A DNA stretch of 64,000 nt from Paenibacillus sp. MAHUQ-63 (GCF_028765165.1 NZ_JARADB010000001.1:1798001-1862000); one strand, 5' to 3'. Positions 15,839 through 24,352 are shown, counted from the stretch's first letter. Notes: generated from the letters alone by a model not told the origin. Translations and numbers: made by a program.

Positions 15839-16312
15839 TTATTTTTTGATATCCGCCTGTGTCATGACTTCGTACTCGCCGCCCAGGTGCTGCTGCAGCG
15901 CTTGGAGCGCCGCCGTTCCGACAGCCGTATCCTGCTCCCCGTTGCCGCCGCTGACACCCACGCCGCCGATGACCTCGCCATTGACCACGATAGGGAATCC
16001 GCCCACGAAGATCGCGAATTTGCCGGGCAGCATCGCATGAATGCCGAAGGCTTCGCCCGTCGTCGAGGCCGGTCCGCCCGGCTGGTTGAACAGATGCGTA
16101 GAGCGCTTGTGACCGCTCGCTGTGAAAGCCTTAGACGTCGCGATCTCCGGACCGGTAATCCGCCCGCCGTTCATGCGCTCCAGCGCAATAACGTACCCGC
16201 CGTCATCCACGATGCAGATCGATTCCAACGCGTTCACGGCTGCAGCCGCTTTCTTGGCAGCTTCGATCATCACCTTTGCTTCTTCTAGCTCAAGCTTCAA
16301 TACCGATTTCAT
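15839..16312 (-). CDS. GlcG/HbpS family protein (DUF336)
   Basis: A 157-residue protein with the GlcG/HbpS fold signature: SICIVDDGGYVIALERM, the central GGPASTTGEAFGIH and the glycine-rich FAIFVGGFPIVVNGEVIGGVGVSGG. Family members bind haem or accompany glycolate oxidase, propanediol and other catabolic operons, usually with no defined reaction. GGAGG lies 7 bases before the ATG. It is placed between the aldehyde dehydrogenase and the ChrA pair, so an accessory role in the same pathway is likely. Confidence 0.87.
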   Translation of the reverse strand: MKSVLKLELEEAKVMIEAAKKAAAAVNALESICIVDDGGYVIALERMNGGRITGPEIATSKAFTASGHKRSTHLFNQPGGPASTTGEAFGIHAMLPGKFAIFVGGFPIVVNGEVIGGVGVSGGNGEQDTAVGTAALQALQQHLGGEYEVMTQADIKK

Positions 16313-16340
16313 GTATGCTCCTCCATTAGGCGTCTATGGT

Positions 16341-17810
16341 TTATATGCCGTGGTATACGGTTTTGATTTGCGTATAGAAATCTAACGCTGCGCGACCGGA
16401 TTCACGGTACGTTGCCGTGCTGGACATTTTCATACCGCCGAACGGCGCATTGTAGGCATTACCGGTCGTCGGACGGTTGATTTTCACCATGCCGGTTTCG
16501 ATGTTTTGGATAAAATGCTGAATTTGGCCGGCCTCGGATGTGCAGATCGCAGCCGACAGACCGAACTCCACATCGTTCGCAACGTCCATCGCTTCTTGGA
16601 AGCTCGCCACGCGAATCACGGAAATGACCGGACCGAAGATCTCCTCCTGGGCAATCCGCATATCAGGCGCTACGCCTGTGAACACGGCAGGAGTCACATA
16701 ATAGCCGTTCGCGTATTCGCCTTCGGTCAGCTGTTCGCCGCCAATGACGAGCTCCGCGCCTTCGGCTTGGCCGATTGCGACGTAATCCAGCACATTCCGC
16801 AGCTGGCTTTCATTCGCCATCGGTCCGACCTCCACGCCTTTGGCGAGGCCGTTGCCAACCGTCAGCTGCCGAGTCTTCTCCACCAGCTTCCGGACGAACG
16901 CGTCATGCACGGCGTCCATGACGACAACCCGGCTCGTGCCCGTGCAGGCTTGGCCCGTCAGCTCGAAGCCGCCCTTCACGGCAAGCCCTGCGGCGTAATC
17001 CAGATCCGCGTCCTCCATGACGATCAGCGGATTCTTCCCGCCCAGCTCGAGCTGAACGCGCGTTGATAACCGCACTTGGCGGTTGATCTTCTCCCCTGCG
17101 CCCGTCGAACCCGTAAAGGTAACGGCTTTGACCGCAGGATGCGTGACCAGCGGGGTACCGGTCTTCGAGGCGGAGCCTGTGACGAAGTTGAGGACACCGG
17201 CCGGAAGTCCGGCTTGATGCAGCGCCTCCACCAGGCGGTAAGCGATCAGCGGTGTGTTCGATGCCGGCTTGAATACCACCGTGTTGCCTGTGACGAGTGC
17301 CGGCGCAATCTTGCGTACCGGAATCGAGATCGGGAAGTTCCACGGTGTGATGACCGAGATAACGCCGAGCGGTTCCTTGCGCGTGTATACGAACGTCGTA
17401 GCGTCATCGGATGGGAGGGTTTCACCGGCAACGTTCAATCCTTCGGAGGCGTAGTATCGCAAGGTTTGTGCGGAACGTTTGACCTCCATCCGGGAGCTTG
17501 CGATGGTCTTCCCTTCCTCGCGGGTCAGCTCTTCCGCGTACTGCTCTAAACCTGCCTCGAGCAAATCGGCCGCCCGATACAGAATCTCGGCTCTCTTCGT
17601 TGGAGGAACCTGACGCCACGCTGCGAAAGCTTGCTGAGCGGCTTCCATCGCCTGGATGACATCCGCTTCCGCCGATGCCTGAAACCGCCCCACAATGTCT
17701 TTGACATTAGCGGGGTTCACAGTTGTAAAGGTTTCACCGCTTGCCGCCTCTACCCATTCCCCGTTAATCAGATTTTTATAAGTTTGAACTGCCGTCTCCG
17801 TCGCTGTCAT
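16341..17810 (-). CDS. NAD(P)-dependent aldehyde dehydrogenase (semialdehyde type)
   Basis: A 489-residue aldehyde dehydrogenase with PWNFPISIP, the coenzyme loop FTGSTGAGEKI, the general-base glutamate in LELGGKNPLIV, the nucleophile cysteine in GQACTGTSR, and EEIFGPVISV. The ending NAPFGGMKMSSTATYRESG resembles 2-oxoglutarate-semialdehyde dehydrogenases, so a dicarboxylic semialdehyde substrate is plausible but not proven. The start at 17810 is chosen because a GGGGAAAGGGG purine run precedes it. It lies about 110 bases after the diiron oxidase gene, with only a weak TTCCCG...CGGGAA hairpin between them. Confidence 0.92.
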   Translation of the reverse strand: MTATETAVQTYKNLINGEWVEAASGETFTTVNPANVKDIVGRFQASAEADVIQAMEAAQQAFAAWRQVPPTKRAEILYRAADLLEAGLEQYAEELTREEGKTIASSRMEVKRSAQTLRYYASEGLNVAGETLPSDDATTFVYTRKEPLGVISVITPWNFPISIPVRKIAPALVTGNTVVFKPASNTPLIAYRLVEALHQAGLPAGVLNFVTGSASKTGTPLVTHPAVKAVTFTGSTGAGEKINRQVRLSTRVQLELGGKNPLIVMEDADLDYAAGLAVKGGFELTGQACTGTSRVVVMDAVHDAFVRKLVEKTRQLTVGNGLAKGVEVGPMANESQLRNVLDYVAIGQAEGAELVIGGEQLTEGEYANGYYVTPAVFTGVAPDMRIAQEEIFGPVISVIRVASFQEAMDVANDVEFGLSAAICTSEAGQIQHFIQNIETGMVKINRPTTGNAYNAPFGGMKMSSTATYRESGRAALDFYTQIKTVYHGI

Positions 17811-17919
17811 GCCATTCCCCTTTCCCCTGCAAGTTAGAAACAATTCCCGAGAATCGGACTTCCCGGGAACCGTGCAGACATCTTTTTTCTATGAACATGT
17901 ATGGTATGAGGTATGAGGA

Positions 17920-18630
17920 CTATTCCAGGCAAAACTCGCGTGAGATGGCAGCGATGTACATTCTGCGCATTTTCGTAGCTTCTTCGACGATCTGGATGCA
18001 GCGTTGTTGATCTTCCGCCGTTCTCGCATATTCGAGTACGATTTGGTAGCCGCGCTCGCCGTGAATCTCGTCGGATACGATATGTAGATCGAAGAATTCC
18101 ACTTCTTCATCGGTGAAGCCGTAGTGATTGCGAAGTGTCGGCGTTTGTCTGCGATAGATGGCAGGCACTTGGGATTCCAGTCCCACAACCAGGGCAGCCG
18201 TTGCGAACAGAAAGTTCTCCTTGAACGCCATGCGGTAGCACCACGATTGCAAACCGATTGTTTCGGGAAGCAAATGATCCATCGATTCAATACGTTCGCG
18301 CGTCGTCCCGCAAGCTTCGCCGAAGCGGATTAACAGATCGGTATGACGGTCACCGCCAAGCTCTTCTTCCCACATATTCTGGAGGATGAAGTCTCTTGCA
18401 TCTTCATGCGGACAGTTGGCATAGATGTAGGCCAGATACTCGGCGAAAGGACCTACATAGGCGTAATGCTGTTCCACCCATCTGGCAAAATGCTCTTTCT
18501 TCAGTTCGCCGTTCGCCCACATTGTTGTAAAAGGAGCTTTCGCGACGGCGTTACCTTCGATTGCTTGCTCGAGTGCATGGCGGAATTCCTCTTTGTTCAT
18601 CAAACGGGATTCAGATGCTGTTGCTGTCAT
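17920..18630 (-). CDS. Haem-oxygenase-like diiron oxidase (PqqC/CADD/TenA superfamily)
   Basis: A 236-residue all-helical protein of the PqqC/TenA fold. The six metal ligands known for CADD-type haem-oxygenase-like diiron oxidases are all in register: Glu89 and His96 (EEELGGDRHTD, seven apart), Glu152 (GLESQVP), and His183, Asp187 and His190 (HIVSDEIH, pattern H-x3-D-x2-H). PqqC and TenA lack this set, so oxygen-dependent iron chemistry is likely; characterised relatives cleave or oxidise amino acids and fatty acids. The ATG at 18630 has GAGGAG 8 bases upstream. It heads an operon behind a GntR operator, in a regulon containing two ferredoxins that could reduce it. Confidence 0.88.
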   Translation of the reverse strand: MTATASESRLMNKEEFRHALEQAIEGNAVAKAPFTTMWANGELKKEHFARWVEQHYAYVGPFAEYLAYIYANCPHEDARDFILQNMWEEELGGDRHTDLLIRFGEACGTTRERIESMDHLLPETIGLQSWCYRMAFKENFLFATAALVVGLESQVPAIYRRQTPTLRNHYGFTDEEVEFFDLHIVSDEIHGERGYQIVLEYARTAEDQQRCIQIVEEATKMRRMYIAAISREFCLE

Positions 18631-18701
18631 ATAAAACTCTCCTCTCAAAATGTAAAGTGTTGTAGTAGATGAGCTTTTTGGTTATTTGGTATTTGGTATA
18701 T

Positions 18702-18711
18702 GGTATACCAA
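18702..18711. promoter_or_regulatory. GntR operator before the diiron-oxidase operon
   Basis: Perfect TGGTATACCA palindrome with flanking AAAA, about 70 bases upstream of the oxidase start. On the minus strand it is followed by further half sites (ACCAAATACCAAATAACCA), giving an array that may allow several dimers to bind. Confidence 0.78.
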
Positions 18712-18754
18712 AAATTTATCTTGGGTTTATTATGACTTAGTTTGGGCTAAACTG

Positions 18755-20158
18755 TCAACCCACTTTTTTTAGAATCAATAACAGCAGCATGGACAGTAGC
18801 AAATAGGCTATTGTAAACGGCGCATTCCAGTTAGATACTTTATACGCGCTCTTGCCGATCAGACTGGACATCATCCCTGCGGTAGCGTTATAAGGCCCCA
18901 TTAAGAATGCGGTGGAAGCCCCTGTCAGCATGGCGATAGCCATTAACTGCACGGAAATGCCCAATGCCTGCGGATTCAAGGATTCCGCCGCCAGCGCGAG
19001 TCCTACCGCCGGATGCAGCCCGATAAAAGCCAACGTGAGCGGAATCAGCGGGATGATAAGCAGAAACAGGTCGGATCCGAGAACATGCTGGACAGCCATA
19101 ATGCCTTCATTGATGGCATGCGTGCTTCCGGTTGATTTCATAGCGAAAATCATAAAGCCGGCGCTCAGGAAGACGACGAACTGATCCTTCATTTTCAGCA
19201 CGTGGGACGGCAGTAAGGTCCTGCTCTTGGCTAGAAACGCTTTCCCCTTCCCCAGCACGAGGGACCACGCATAGGCGAACGGAATCACGATGATGGAGAC
19301 GAGCAGCAGAAAGCTCATATGCGTCAAAGGCTCCAGCACAAAGACAAGCAGGTTCAGGGCGAGAACGGCGGCAACGATCTGCCCCGGATGATGCCCCTTC
19401 CTCTCATCGGAGCACTCTCCTTGATGCCCCCCCGCGTTTTCCCTGGCGGCCGATATTTCCTCGAGCGTGTTCAAGCTCAGCTTCTTCAGCCTGCGGCTGG
19501 CGACCCAGACCGCCATGAACCAATCCAAAGCAAGCCCAAGCAAGCTGAACGGAATGACAATGGGCAGAATAGAGCTCCAGCTTACGCCGGTCATCTCGAC
19601 GATGATCCCTACGATCGGTGCGACAGGCGTCCACAATATCGGCATACTGTACCCGTGAGTGATGGCACGGCTAATGAACCGCTCCTTATGCATGATCGGA
19701 TAATATTGCAAAGAGGGCTGTATGCTGTGGTATACCATGGGCAGCGTAGCCAAATTCATAAAGGAGCTCATCACGTACGACAATAAGGAGGTAATGCAAT
19801 ACAGCACGCCTGAATGCTTCACCTTGCTGTACAGCATCGATTGAATGCTAACCGCATACTGCCCCAGTTCAATCGGAAGAGCGATCATCGGGATTAATAC
19901 GAATAAGCTTAAGACACCCAGCATGCTGCCGAACCCAAGTATGTAACTCGTCCATGAAGCCCCATTGGCCGCAAGAAGGATAACGCCAACGCCTATGAAC
20001 GCTGCCCCCAGGATGCGGACGAACGGCTTGACCGAACGGAACACCGTGAAGATAATGACCAGACTAAGCACGGATTGAGCCCAGGTAAGCCAGTCGGCGG
20101 GATAAATCTGCGAAATCAGATAGGTTGCGACAGCTGCAAGGGAAAGTGCTTGCTTCAT
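18755..20158 (-). CDS. Polytopic membrane transporter, family not recognised
   Basis: A 467-residue protein with about 11-12 hydrophobic segments and a charged cytoplasmic loop in the middle (GGHQGECSDERKGHHPG). Motifs such as HGYSMPILWTPVAP and TGASTAFLMGPYNATAGM recall ion-transporter-superfamily carriers for organic anions, but I cannot name the family with confidence. It starts four bases after the stop of the creatininase-like gene, so translation is probably coupled and the two act on the same compound. Interestingly, a perfect TGGTATACCA lies inside its coding sequence (19728-19737). Confidence 0.85.
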   Translation of the reverse strand: MKQALSLAAVATYLISQIYPADWLTWAQSVLSLVIIFTVFRSVKPFVRILGAAFIGVGVILLAANGASWTSYILGFGSMLGVLSLFVLIPMIALPIELGQYAVSIQSMLYSKVKHSGVLYCITSLLSYVMSSFMNLATLPMVYHSIQPSLQYYPIMHKERFISRAITHGYSMPILWTPVAPIVGIIVEMTGVSWSSILPIVIPFSLLGLALDWFMAVWVASRRLKKLSLNTLEEISAARENAGGHQGECSDERKGHHPGQIVAAVLALNLLVFVLEPLTHMSFLLLVSIIVIPFAYAWSLVLGKGKAFLAKSRTLLPSHVLKMKDQFVVFLSAGFMIFAMKSTGSTHAINEGIMAVQHVLGSDLFLLIIPLIPLTLAFIGLHPAVGLALAAESLNPQALGISVQLMAIAMLTGASTAFLMGPYNATAGMMSSLIGKSAYKVSNWNAPFTIAYLLLSMLLLLILKKVG

Positions 20159-20162
20159 AGGG

Positions 20163-20909
20163 TTATATCATGTCTCTGACAGCTTGCGTCAACCGATCCA
20201 GAGCCGTCTCAACAATCTCCTCTCCGATCTCCCGGCTTGCCTGGGTCGCATCGCCGATGCAGCCGTTACGGGTCATTTCTTCATAATAATAGAAGCCTTG
20301 AATCGGACTGCCGGGGCGAAGCTTGCGCCATCTTCCCTCTTGAATATCCCCTTTCTCCAGCAATTCCGTCCGGACCAGATGCGGCGCCAAATACATCGCT
20401 TCGGATACCTCACGGTCGCAGCTGTGCCCATAGAGCTTGGATGTGATGCGTCGATCCATCACGTCTTTGGCGGAGGCGGTTGTTTTCGCGTAAAATAAAG
20501 AGACGCCCAGCTCCGCTGTAAGCGTATCCGCAGCGACGCCTAATGTCGCTTGGTTGCCGCCATGCGAGTTGATGACGAGAAATTTATCGATGCCTTGGCT
20601 TTTTAACGATTTGATCATATCGCGCAGAATGGCAATAACCGTTGACGGCTCCAACGAAATGGTCCCTGGGAAATGAAGATGGTGCGGCGAGACTCCCATA
20701 TTAATCGTAGGCGTTACCAGAGCCTGCGGATACAGCTTGGCTGCCAGCCTCTTGCCCATTTCTTCGGCAAGGACGGCGTCGCAGCTTTCCACCATATGGG
20801 GTCCGTGCTGCTCATGAGCTCCAAGCGGAATGATAGCAATTTTGACGGTTTTGAGCGCTTCTTCTACCTCTGGCCATGTCATTTGTGTTAAAATATAGGC
20901 ATTCGACAT
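20163..20909 (-). CDS. Creatininase-family metal-dependent amidohydrolase
   Basis: A 248-residue hydrolase of the creatininase fold. Metal ligands are visible: Glu and His in PLGAHEQHGPH, Asp in ESCDAVLAEEM, His in INSHGGNQ, and an acidic helix DREVSEAM. Family members open cyclic amides or cleave C-N bonds (creatinine, formamidopyrimidines, amides); the substrate is unknown here. ATG 20909 has AAGGAG upstream with suitable spacing, whereas the frame from 20936 does not. The gene heads a two-gene operon with a transporter, behind a GntR operator, suggesting import followed by hydrolysis. Confidence 0.9.
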   Translation of the reverse strand: MSNAYILTQMTWPEVEEALKTVKIAIIPLGAHEQHGPHMVESCDAVLAEEMGKRLAAKLYPQALVTPTINMGVSPHHLHFPGTISLEPSTVIAILRDMIKSLKSQGIDKFLVINSHGGNQATLGVAADTLTAELGVSLFYAKTTASAKDVMDRRITSKLYGHSCDREVSEAMYLAPHLVRTELLEKGDIQEGRWRKLRPGSPIQGFYYYEEMTRNGCIGDATQASREIGEEIVETALDRLTQAVRDMI

Positions 20910-20942
20910 ACTTCCACTCTCCTTCATGACTACCATTGTATA

Positions 20943-20953
20943 TTGTATACCAA
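20943..20953. promoter_or_regulatory. GntR operator before the creatininase-transporter operon
   Basis: TTGTATACCAA, matching the TnGTATACnA pattern, about 35 bases upstream of the creatininase start and between it and the divergent yyaC gene. Confidence 0.68.
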
Positions 20954-21063
20954 ATTATATTTGGGTATGGCCTGATTTATGATTTTTTCATTTGCGGAGA
21001 TCCTCTAATATTTTACAGGTTTGCCGAGTATATTACTTACAGAAAGCGTGGTGATTAGACCTC

Positions 21064-21669
21064 ATGATGCGCCATATTCATTACCTGGATAAGAAATCTG
21101 TCGCTTACTTGTCCGAAGCTTTAACGAACCATTATTATGCGACACCGAAATTCACGGAAATTGTCATTATCTGCGTCGGTACGAACCGTTATACGTGGGA
21201 TTCACTCGGCCCGATGGTCGGGACGCGGTTATCCGAACGATTCGAAGGCCATCGGCACGTTCACTTGTATGGAACGCTGGACCAGCCTGTGCACGCCCTT
21301 AATTTGCAAAAAACAATTGCACATATTAGCAAAACGCACAAACAAGCTTACATGATTGCCGTCGATGCCGCCTTGGGCCAGTTCTATAAGATCGGAACGC
21401 TTCAGCTGGTGGAGGAGCCGCTGCAGCCCGGTATCTCGATGGACAAAGAACTTCCGCCGATCGGACACATTCATGTGAAAGGAATTATTAACAATCACAG
21501 CCTGCTCAACCATAAAGTCATGGAGCATACGAGTCTTACGTTCGTGAATGAGATGTCGGCCGTAATCAGCCGGATTCTCGTCAAATCGTGTCAAGACATC
21601 ATCCCCGGGCTGCTGCCGGTTCCGGATGTTGCTAATGAAGCGCCTGACCATCTATCGTCTGCGACGTAA
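21064..21669 (+). CDS. yyaC: YyaC, spore protease GPR-related protein
   Basis: A 201-residue protein of the YyaC family, a relative of the germination protease GPR found in spore formers. Typical motifs are IICVGTNRYTWDSLGPMVG, YGTLDQPVHALNL, AVDAALGQ and GIINNHSLLNHKVMEH. It is usually expressed during sporulation and its exact role is unclear. This is the best single clue that the host makes endospores. It lies between, and on the opposite strand to, two GntR-operator-controlled units and is probably not part of the catabolic regulon. Confidence 0.93.
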   Translation: MMRHIHYLDKKSVAYLSEALTNHYYATPKFTEIVIICVGTNRYTWDSLGPMVGTRLSERFEGHRHVHLYGTLDQPVHALNLQKTIAHISKTHKQAYMIAVDAALGQFYKIGTLQLVEEPLQPGISMDKELPPIGHIHVKGIINNHSLLNHKVMEHTSLTFVNEMSAVISRILVKSCQDIIPGLLPVPDVANEAPDHLSSAT

Positions 21670-21693
21670 ATGGCCGGGCGCTCTTCTTTATTA

Positions 21694-23151
21694 TCACCAA
21701 ATGATAACGGCAACGATCGTTGAAACACTTAGACCGATGATTACGGGCAGGAAATTTTTACGTGCGAGCTCGATCGCCGAGACGCCGGCGAAGCCGGCAA
21801 CCGCCACGAGCGACGACCAGGCGATGAGCGTACCGCCGCCGGACCATACCGAGCCCATCTGACCGATCGCGGCCAGTGTGGACGGCTCCATCCCTACGGC
21901 AGGCGCCAATGCACCGGAGAGCGATCCAGTGAGCGGAAGTCCGGAGAAGCCCGATCCTTCCAAACCGGCGATGATGCCCATGATCAGCAAGCCGAACGAA
22001 GTCAGGATGCTGCTGGATGGAATCAAGTGCTGGACGGACATGACCAGATCATAGAGAATGGCGGGAGCTTTATCCCCTTCGCCCAGAGAAAGGATGCTCT
22101 TCGAGAAATCTTCATTCCCGAGGAAGAAGAAGCCTGCGATCGGAATGACCGGTCCCATCGCCTTGAACGCGAAGACGAAGCCTTCCGTCAAATGCTCGCT
22201 GATCTTATCCAGTGCTTGCACCTTGGAGAATAGGGTGCAGGACAGGATTAACAAGATGACGGCTACACCGCCGATAAACGCCGCACCGTCACCGCCTTCG
22301 AAGCCGCTCATGCCTTCATGGCCCATCTTGCTCATGATCATGACAACCATAACGGCAAGCATGGAAAGCGGCACGAGGACCGCGAATATTTTGGACCATC
22401 GCACGACCGCAGGACTGAGCGTCTCCACCGTTGCCGCCGCTTCAGGAAACTCGGCAGCCGTCTGTACGCTGCGGAGAGCTTGTACGTTATTCCGCGCCTC
22501 CGGCGAGATCTGCTCAGGCTTGCGGATCGCCTTCCTGTTCATCAGGTAAGCGCCAACAAGCGATACTCCGCCTGTGATCAGCGACAGGACCATCGCTTTG
22601 TCGGCTACCGCGGCGGTATCGACGCCAGCGCCTTTGGCGCTAAGCATCGGCGCGACCTGCATGACATAGTCCGAGGACAACGCCATCCCCTGCCCGGCTA
22701 TAGCAATCGCCATCCCCGCCCCCATGGCCGGCAAGCCCGCCCGGATGGCCGCCGGAATGAGCAGCGCTCCGATTAGCGGAACCGCAGGCGTCGGCCAGAA
22801 GAACAGAGAAATCACATATGTAACGACTGCCAGAACAATGTAAGCGATGTGACCGTTGACCATTAACTTCTGAATAGGTTGAATCATGCGCTTGTCTGCT
22901 CCGATATCCCTGAGGGAAGAAAGCAGAGCAACCATAAACGTAATAATCAAGAAAATCGTGAATAACTCTTTGGCAGCAGTGAGATTGGCATTGTACACCG
23001 CTTTGAATCCGCTGATCACATCCCCCTTGTAAATCCATCCGATTAAGAAGGTACCGATTAATGTGGGAATGACGACTCCTCGTTTCAAAAGCATAACGAC
23101 AATAACACTTAATGTCACTAAAGCATACATTACATGTGATAAGGTAATCAT
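21694..23151 (-). CDS. Polytopic transporter, ion-transporter superfamily-like, GntR-controlled
   Basis: A membrane protein of about 485 residues with roughly 12 segments. It has the helix-loop features seen in GntP/CitMHS/NhaC-like carriers, with glycine-rich hairpin regions GLEGSGFSGLPLTGSLSG and GSVWSGGGTLIAWSS in the second half and AIAIAGQGMALSSDYV in the first. Substrate unknown. ATG 23151 is preferred to 23157 because GGGGG would otherwise touch the start codon. A TATAAT box (23197-23192 on the minus strand) and a perfect TTGTATACAA palindrome upstream place it in the GntR regulon as a likely substrate importer. Confidence 0.85.
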   Translation of the reverse strand: MITLSHVMYALVTLSVIVVMLLKRGVVIPTLIGTFLIGWIYKGDVISGFKAVYNANLTAAKELFTIFLIITFMVALLSSLRDIGADKRMIQPIQKLMVNGHIAYIVLAVVTYVISLFFWPTPAVPLIGALLIPAAIRAGLPAMGAGMAIAIAGQGMALSSDYVMQVAPMLSAKGAGVDTAAVADKAMVLSLITGGVSLVGAYLMNRKAIRKPEQISPEARNNVQALRSVQTAAEFPEAAATVETLSPAVVRWSKIFAVLVPLSMLAVMVVMIMSKMGHEGMSGFEGGDGAAFIGGVAVILLILSCTLFSKVQALDKISEHLTEGFVFAFKAMGPVIPIAGFFFLGNEDFSKSILSLGEGDKAPAILYDLVMSVQHLIPSSSILTSFGLLIMGIIAGLEGSGFSGLPLTGSLSGALAPAVGMEPSTLAAIGQMGSVWSGGGTLIAWSSLVAVAGFAGVSAIELARKNFLPVIIGLSVSTIVAVIIW

Positions 23152-23191
23152 CCGCATCCCCCATTTTCAACATTTTTGACCATCGATGAAA

Positions 23192-23220
23192 ATTATACCC
23201 TATTTTCTGCCTTGTGAATA
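23192..23220 (-). promoter_or_regulatory. Promoter of the 21694-23151 transporter gene
   Basis: On the minus strand TATAAT (23197-23192) is preceded by a weak -35 TATTCA after a 17-base spacer. The predicted leader is about 30 nucleotides. Confidence 0.6.
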
Positions 23221-23233
23221 GATATTCGGTACA

Positions 23234-23243
23234 TTGTATACAA
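23234..23243. promoter_or_regulatory. GntR operator upstream of the transporter promoter
   Basis: Perfect palindrome TTGTATACAA fitting TnGTATACnA, centred about 20 bases upstream of the predicted -35. A related TTGGTATACA stands at 23498-23507, at the far end of the same intergenic region. Confidence 0.65.
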
Positions 23244-23512
23244 AAATATTCTAAAAATAGGCCCTGAAAAGATGTATCTGGCGGATGATGCGTGATAAAA
23301 CATGACACAGTATTAAGCGCTGCTAACAAAAGCTTCAATTTTGCCGATTTTCATGTTGAATGCCTGCTGTCCGTTATGAGCTTATGTCCTTCTCACCTCA
23401 ACATATTCAGATTAGCTCACATTCCTGATAGAAACTGTAAGCGATTTCAGTGTTATTTTAACAGATTTCATTTGCGAGTGGAAGGATAAATATGTATTTG
23501 GTATACAGGATT
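23244..23512. other. Intergenic region with a cre-like site and a second GntR-type palindrome
   Basis: No gene is seen here. It holds TGTAAGCGATTTCA (23436-23449), a full match to the CcpA cre pattern TGWAANCGNTNWCA, and TTGGTATACA (23498-23507). An AAGGATAAA...TTTATCCTT inverted repeat surrounds the latter, next to the stop of the leftward ATPase gene. How these sites act on genes on either side is not clear. Confidence 0.5.
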
Positions 23513-24247
23513 TTATCCTTCTTCCTGCTCATCGTCTTCCCTATCGTCAAACAGATACCGAAGCATGCTCTTCCTGTTCTCCAGGAATCTTCTTGTAACC
23601 TGATAATGGTCCGTATCCTCATAGGCCATCGGCGAGATCGTGTCGTTGTCAAAACTCAAAATCTCGGCATCCGGGTAACCCATGAGGATCGGCGAATGAG
23701 TGGCAATAATAAACTGCGAGTAGCCTGACAAATCTTTAATAATCCGCAGCAAGGAGAGCTGTCTGGAAGGCGACAGCGCGGCCTCGGGTTCGTCCAGTAA
23801 ATAAATCCCCTTCTCTTGGAAGCGGTGTTTAAACAGATTCAGGAACGACTCGCCATGAGATTGGCTGTGCAGCGAACGGCCACCGTAGGCATCGTACCGT
23901 CCGATTTGATCGATGTGCGTCGCAAACTCAAAGAACGATTCCGCTCTCAAGAAGAAGCCGCTGGTTACCTTGGGCAGCCACGATAGCCGAATGTAATTCC
24001 CCAGCGCCGCTTCTGATGATTCGACGAAATAAGCATTGTTTCTTCCCCCGCCTGCCGTATGGAACCCGCATTGATAAGCGATAGCTTCTAGCAGCGTCGA
24101 TTTGCCCGACCCATTCTCCCCTACGAAGAAAGTTACGCTGCTCCGGAGCTCCAAGGATTCCAACTTCTGCACGAGGGGCAGCGAGAACGGATATGACCGA
24201 TGATTGGGCATGTCCTTCTTCAGCACGGTTACCTTCCTAAGATACAT
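23513..24247 (-). CDS. ABC-type predicted ATPase (AAA_21/SMC-like)
   Basis: A 244-residue stand-alone ATPase with Walker A GENGSGKSTLLEAI, the signature-like SHGESFLNLF, Walker B GIYLLDEPEAALSPSRQ and the switch histidine in IIATHSPILMGYPDA. There is no membrane domain or fused nuclease, and no partner gene is adjacent. Proteins of this type are common, cytosolic and mostly uncharacterised. The acidic C-terminal tail (DDREDDEQEEG) is unusual but simple. AAGGGG lies 8 bases before the ATG. Confidence 0.88.
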   Translation of the reverse strand: MYLRKVTVLKKDMPNHRSYPFSLPLVQKLESLELRSSVTFFVGENGSGKSTLLEAIAYQCGFHTAGGGRNNAYFVESSEAALGNYIRLSWLPKVTSGFFLRAESFFEFATHIDQIGRYDAYGGRSLHSQSHGESFLNLFKHRFQEKGIYLLDEPEAALSPSRQLSLLRIIKDLSGYSQFIIATHSPILMGYPDAEILSFDNDTISPMAYEDTDHYQVTRRFLENRKSMLRYLFDDREDDEQEEG

Positions 24248-24352
24248 TTGCCGATCCCCTTCACAAACTTGATATACCTACATTATAAAGTCCCATTATA
24301 TAAAAAGGAAAATTTATAAATATGCTGGCACGAGCAGCGTCGGGGCAATCGC

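Noticed and set aside
16350..16359. TGGTATACGG near the end of the aldehyde dehydrogenase gene as another GntR operator
   Set aside because: It is two changes from the palindrome, lies in coding sequence for the C-terminal Tyr-His-Gly, and no promoter follows it.
17920..18630. Annotation as TenA thiaminase or PqqC
   Set aside because: The E-x6-H, Glu and H-x3-D-x2-H metal ligands fit diiron oxidases. No thiamine or PQQ genes are nearby.
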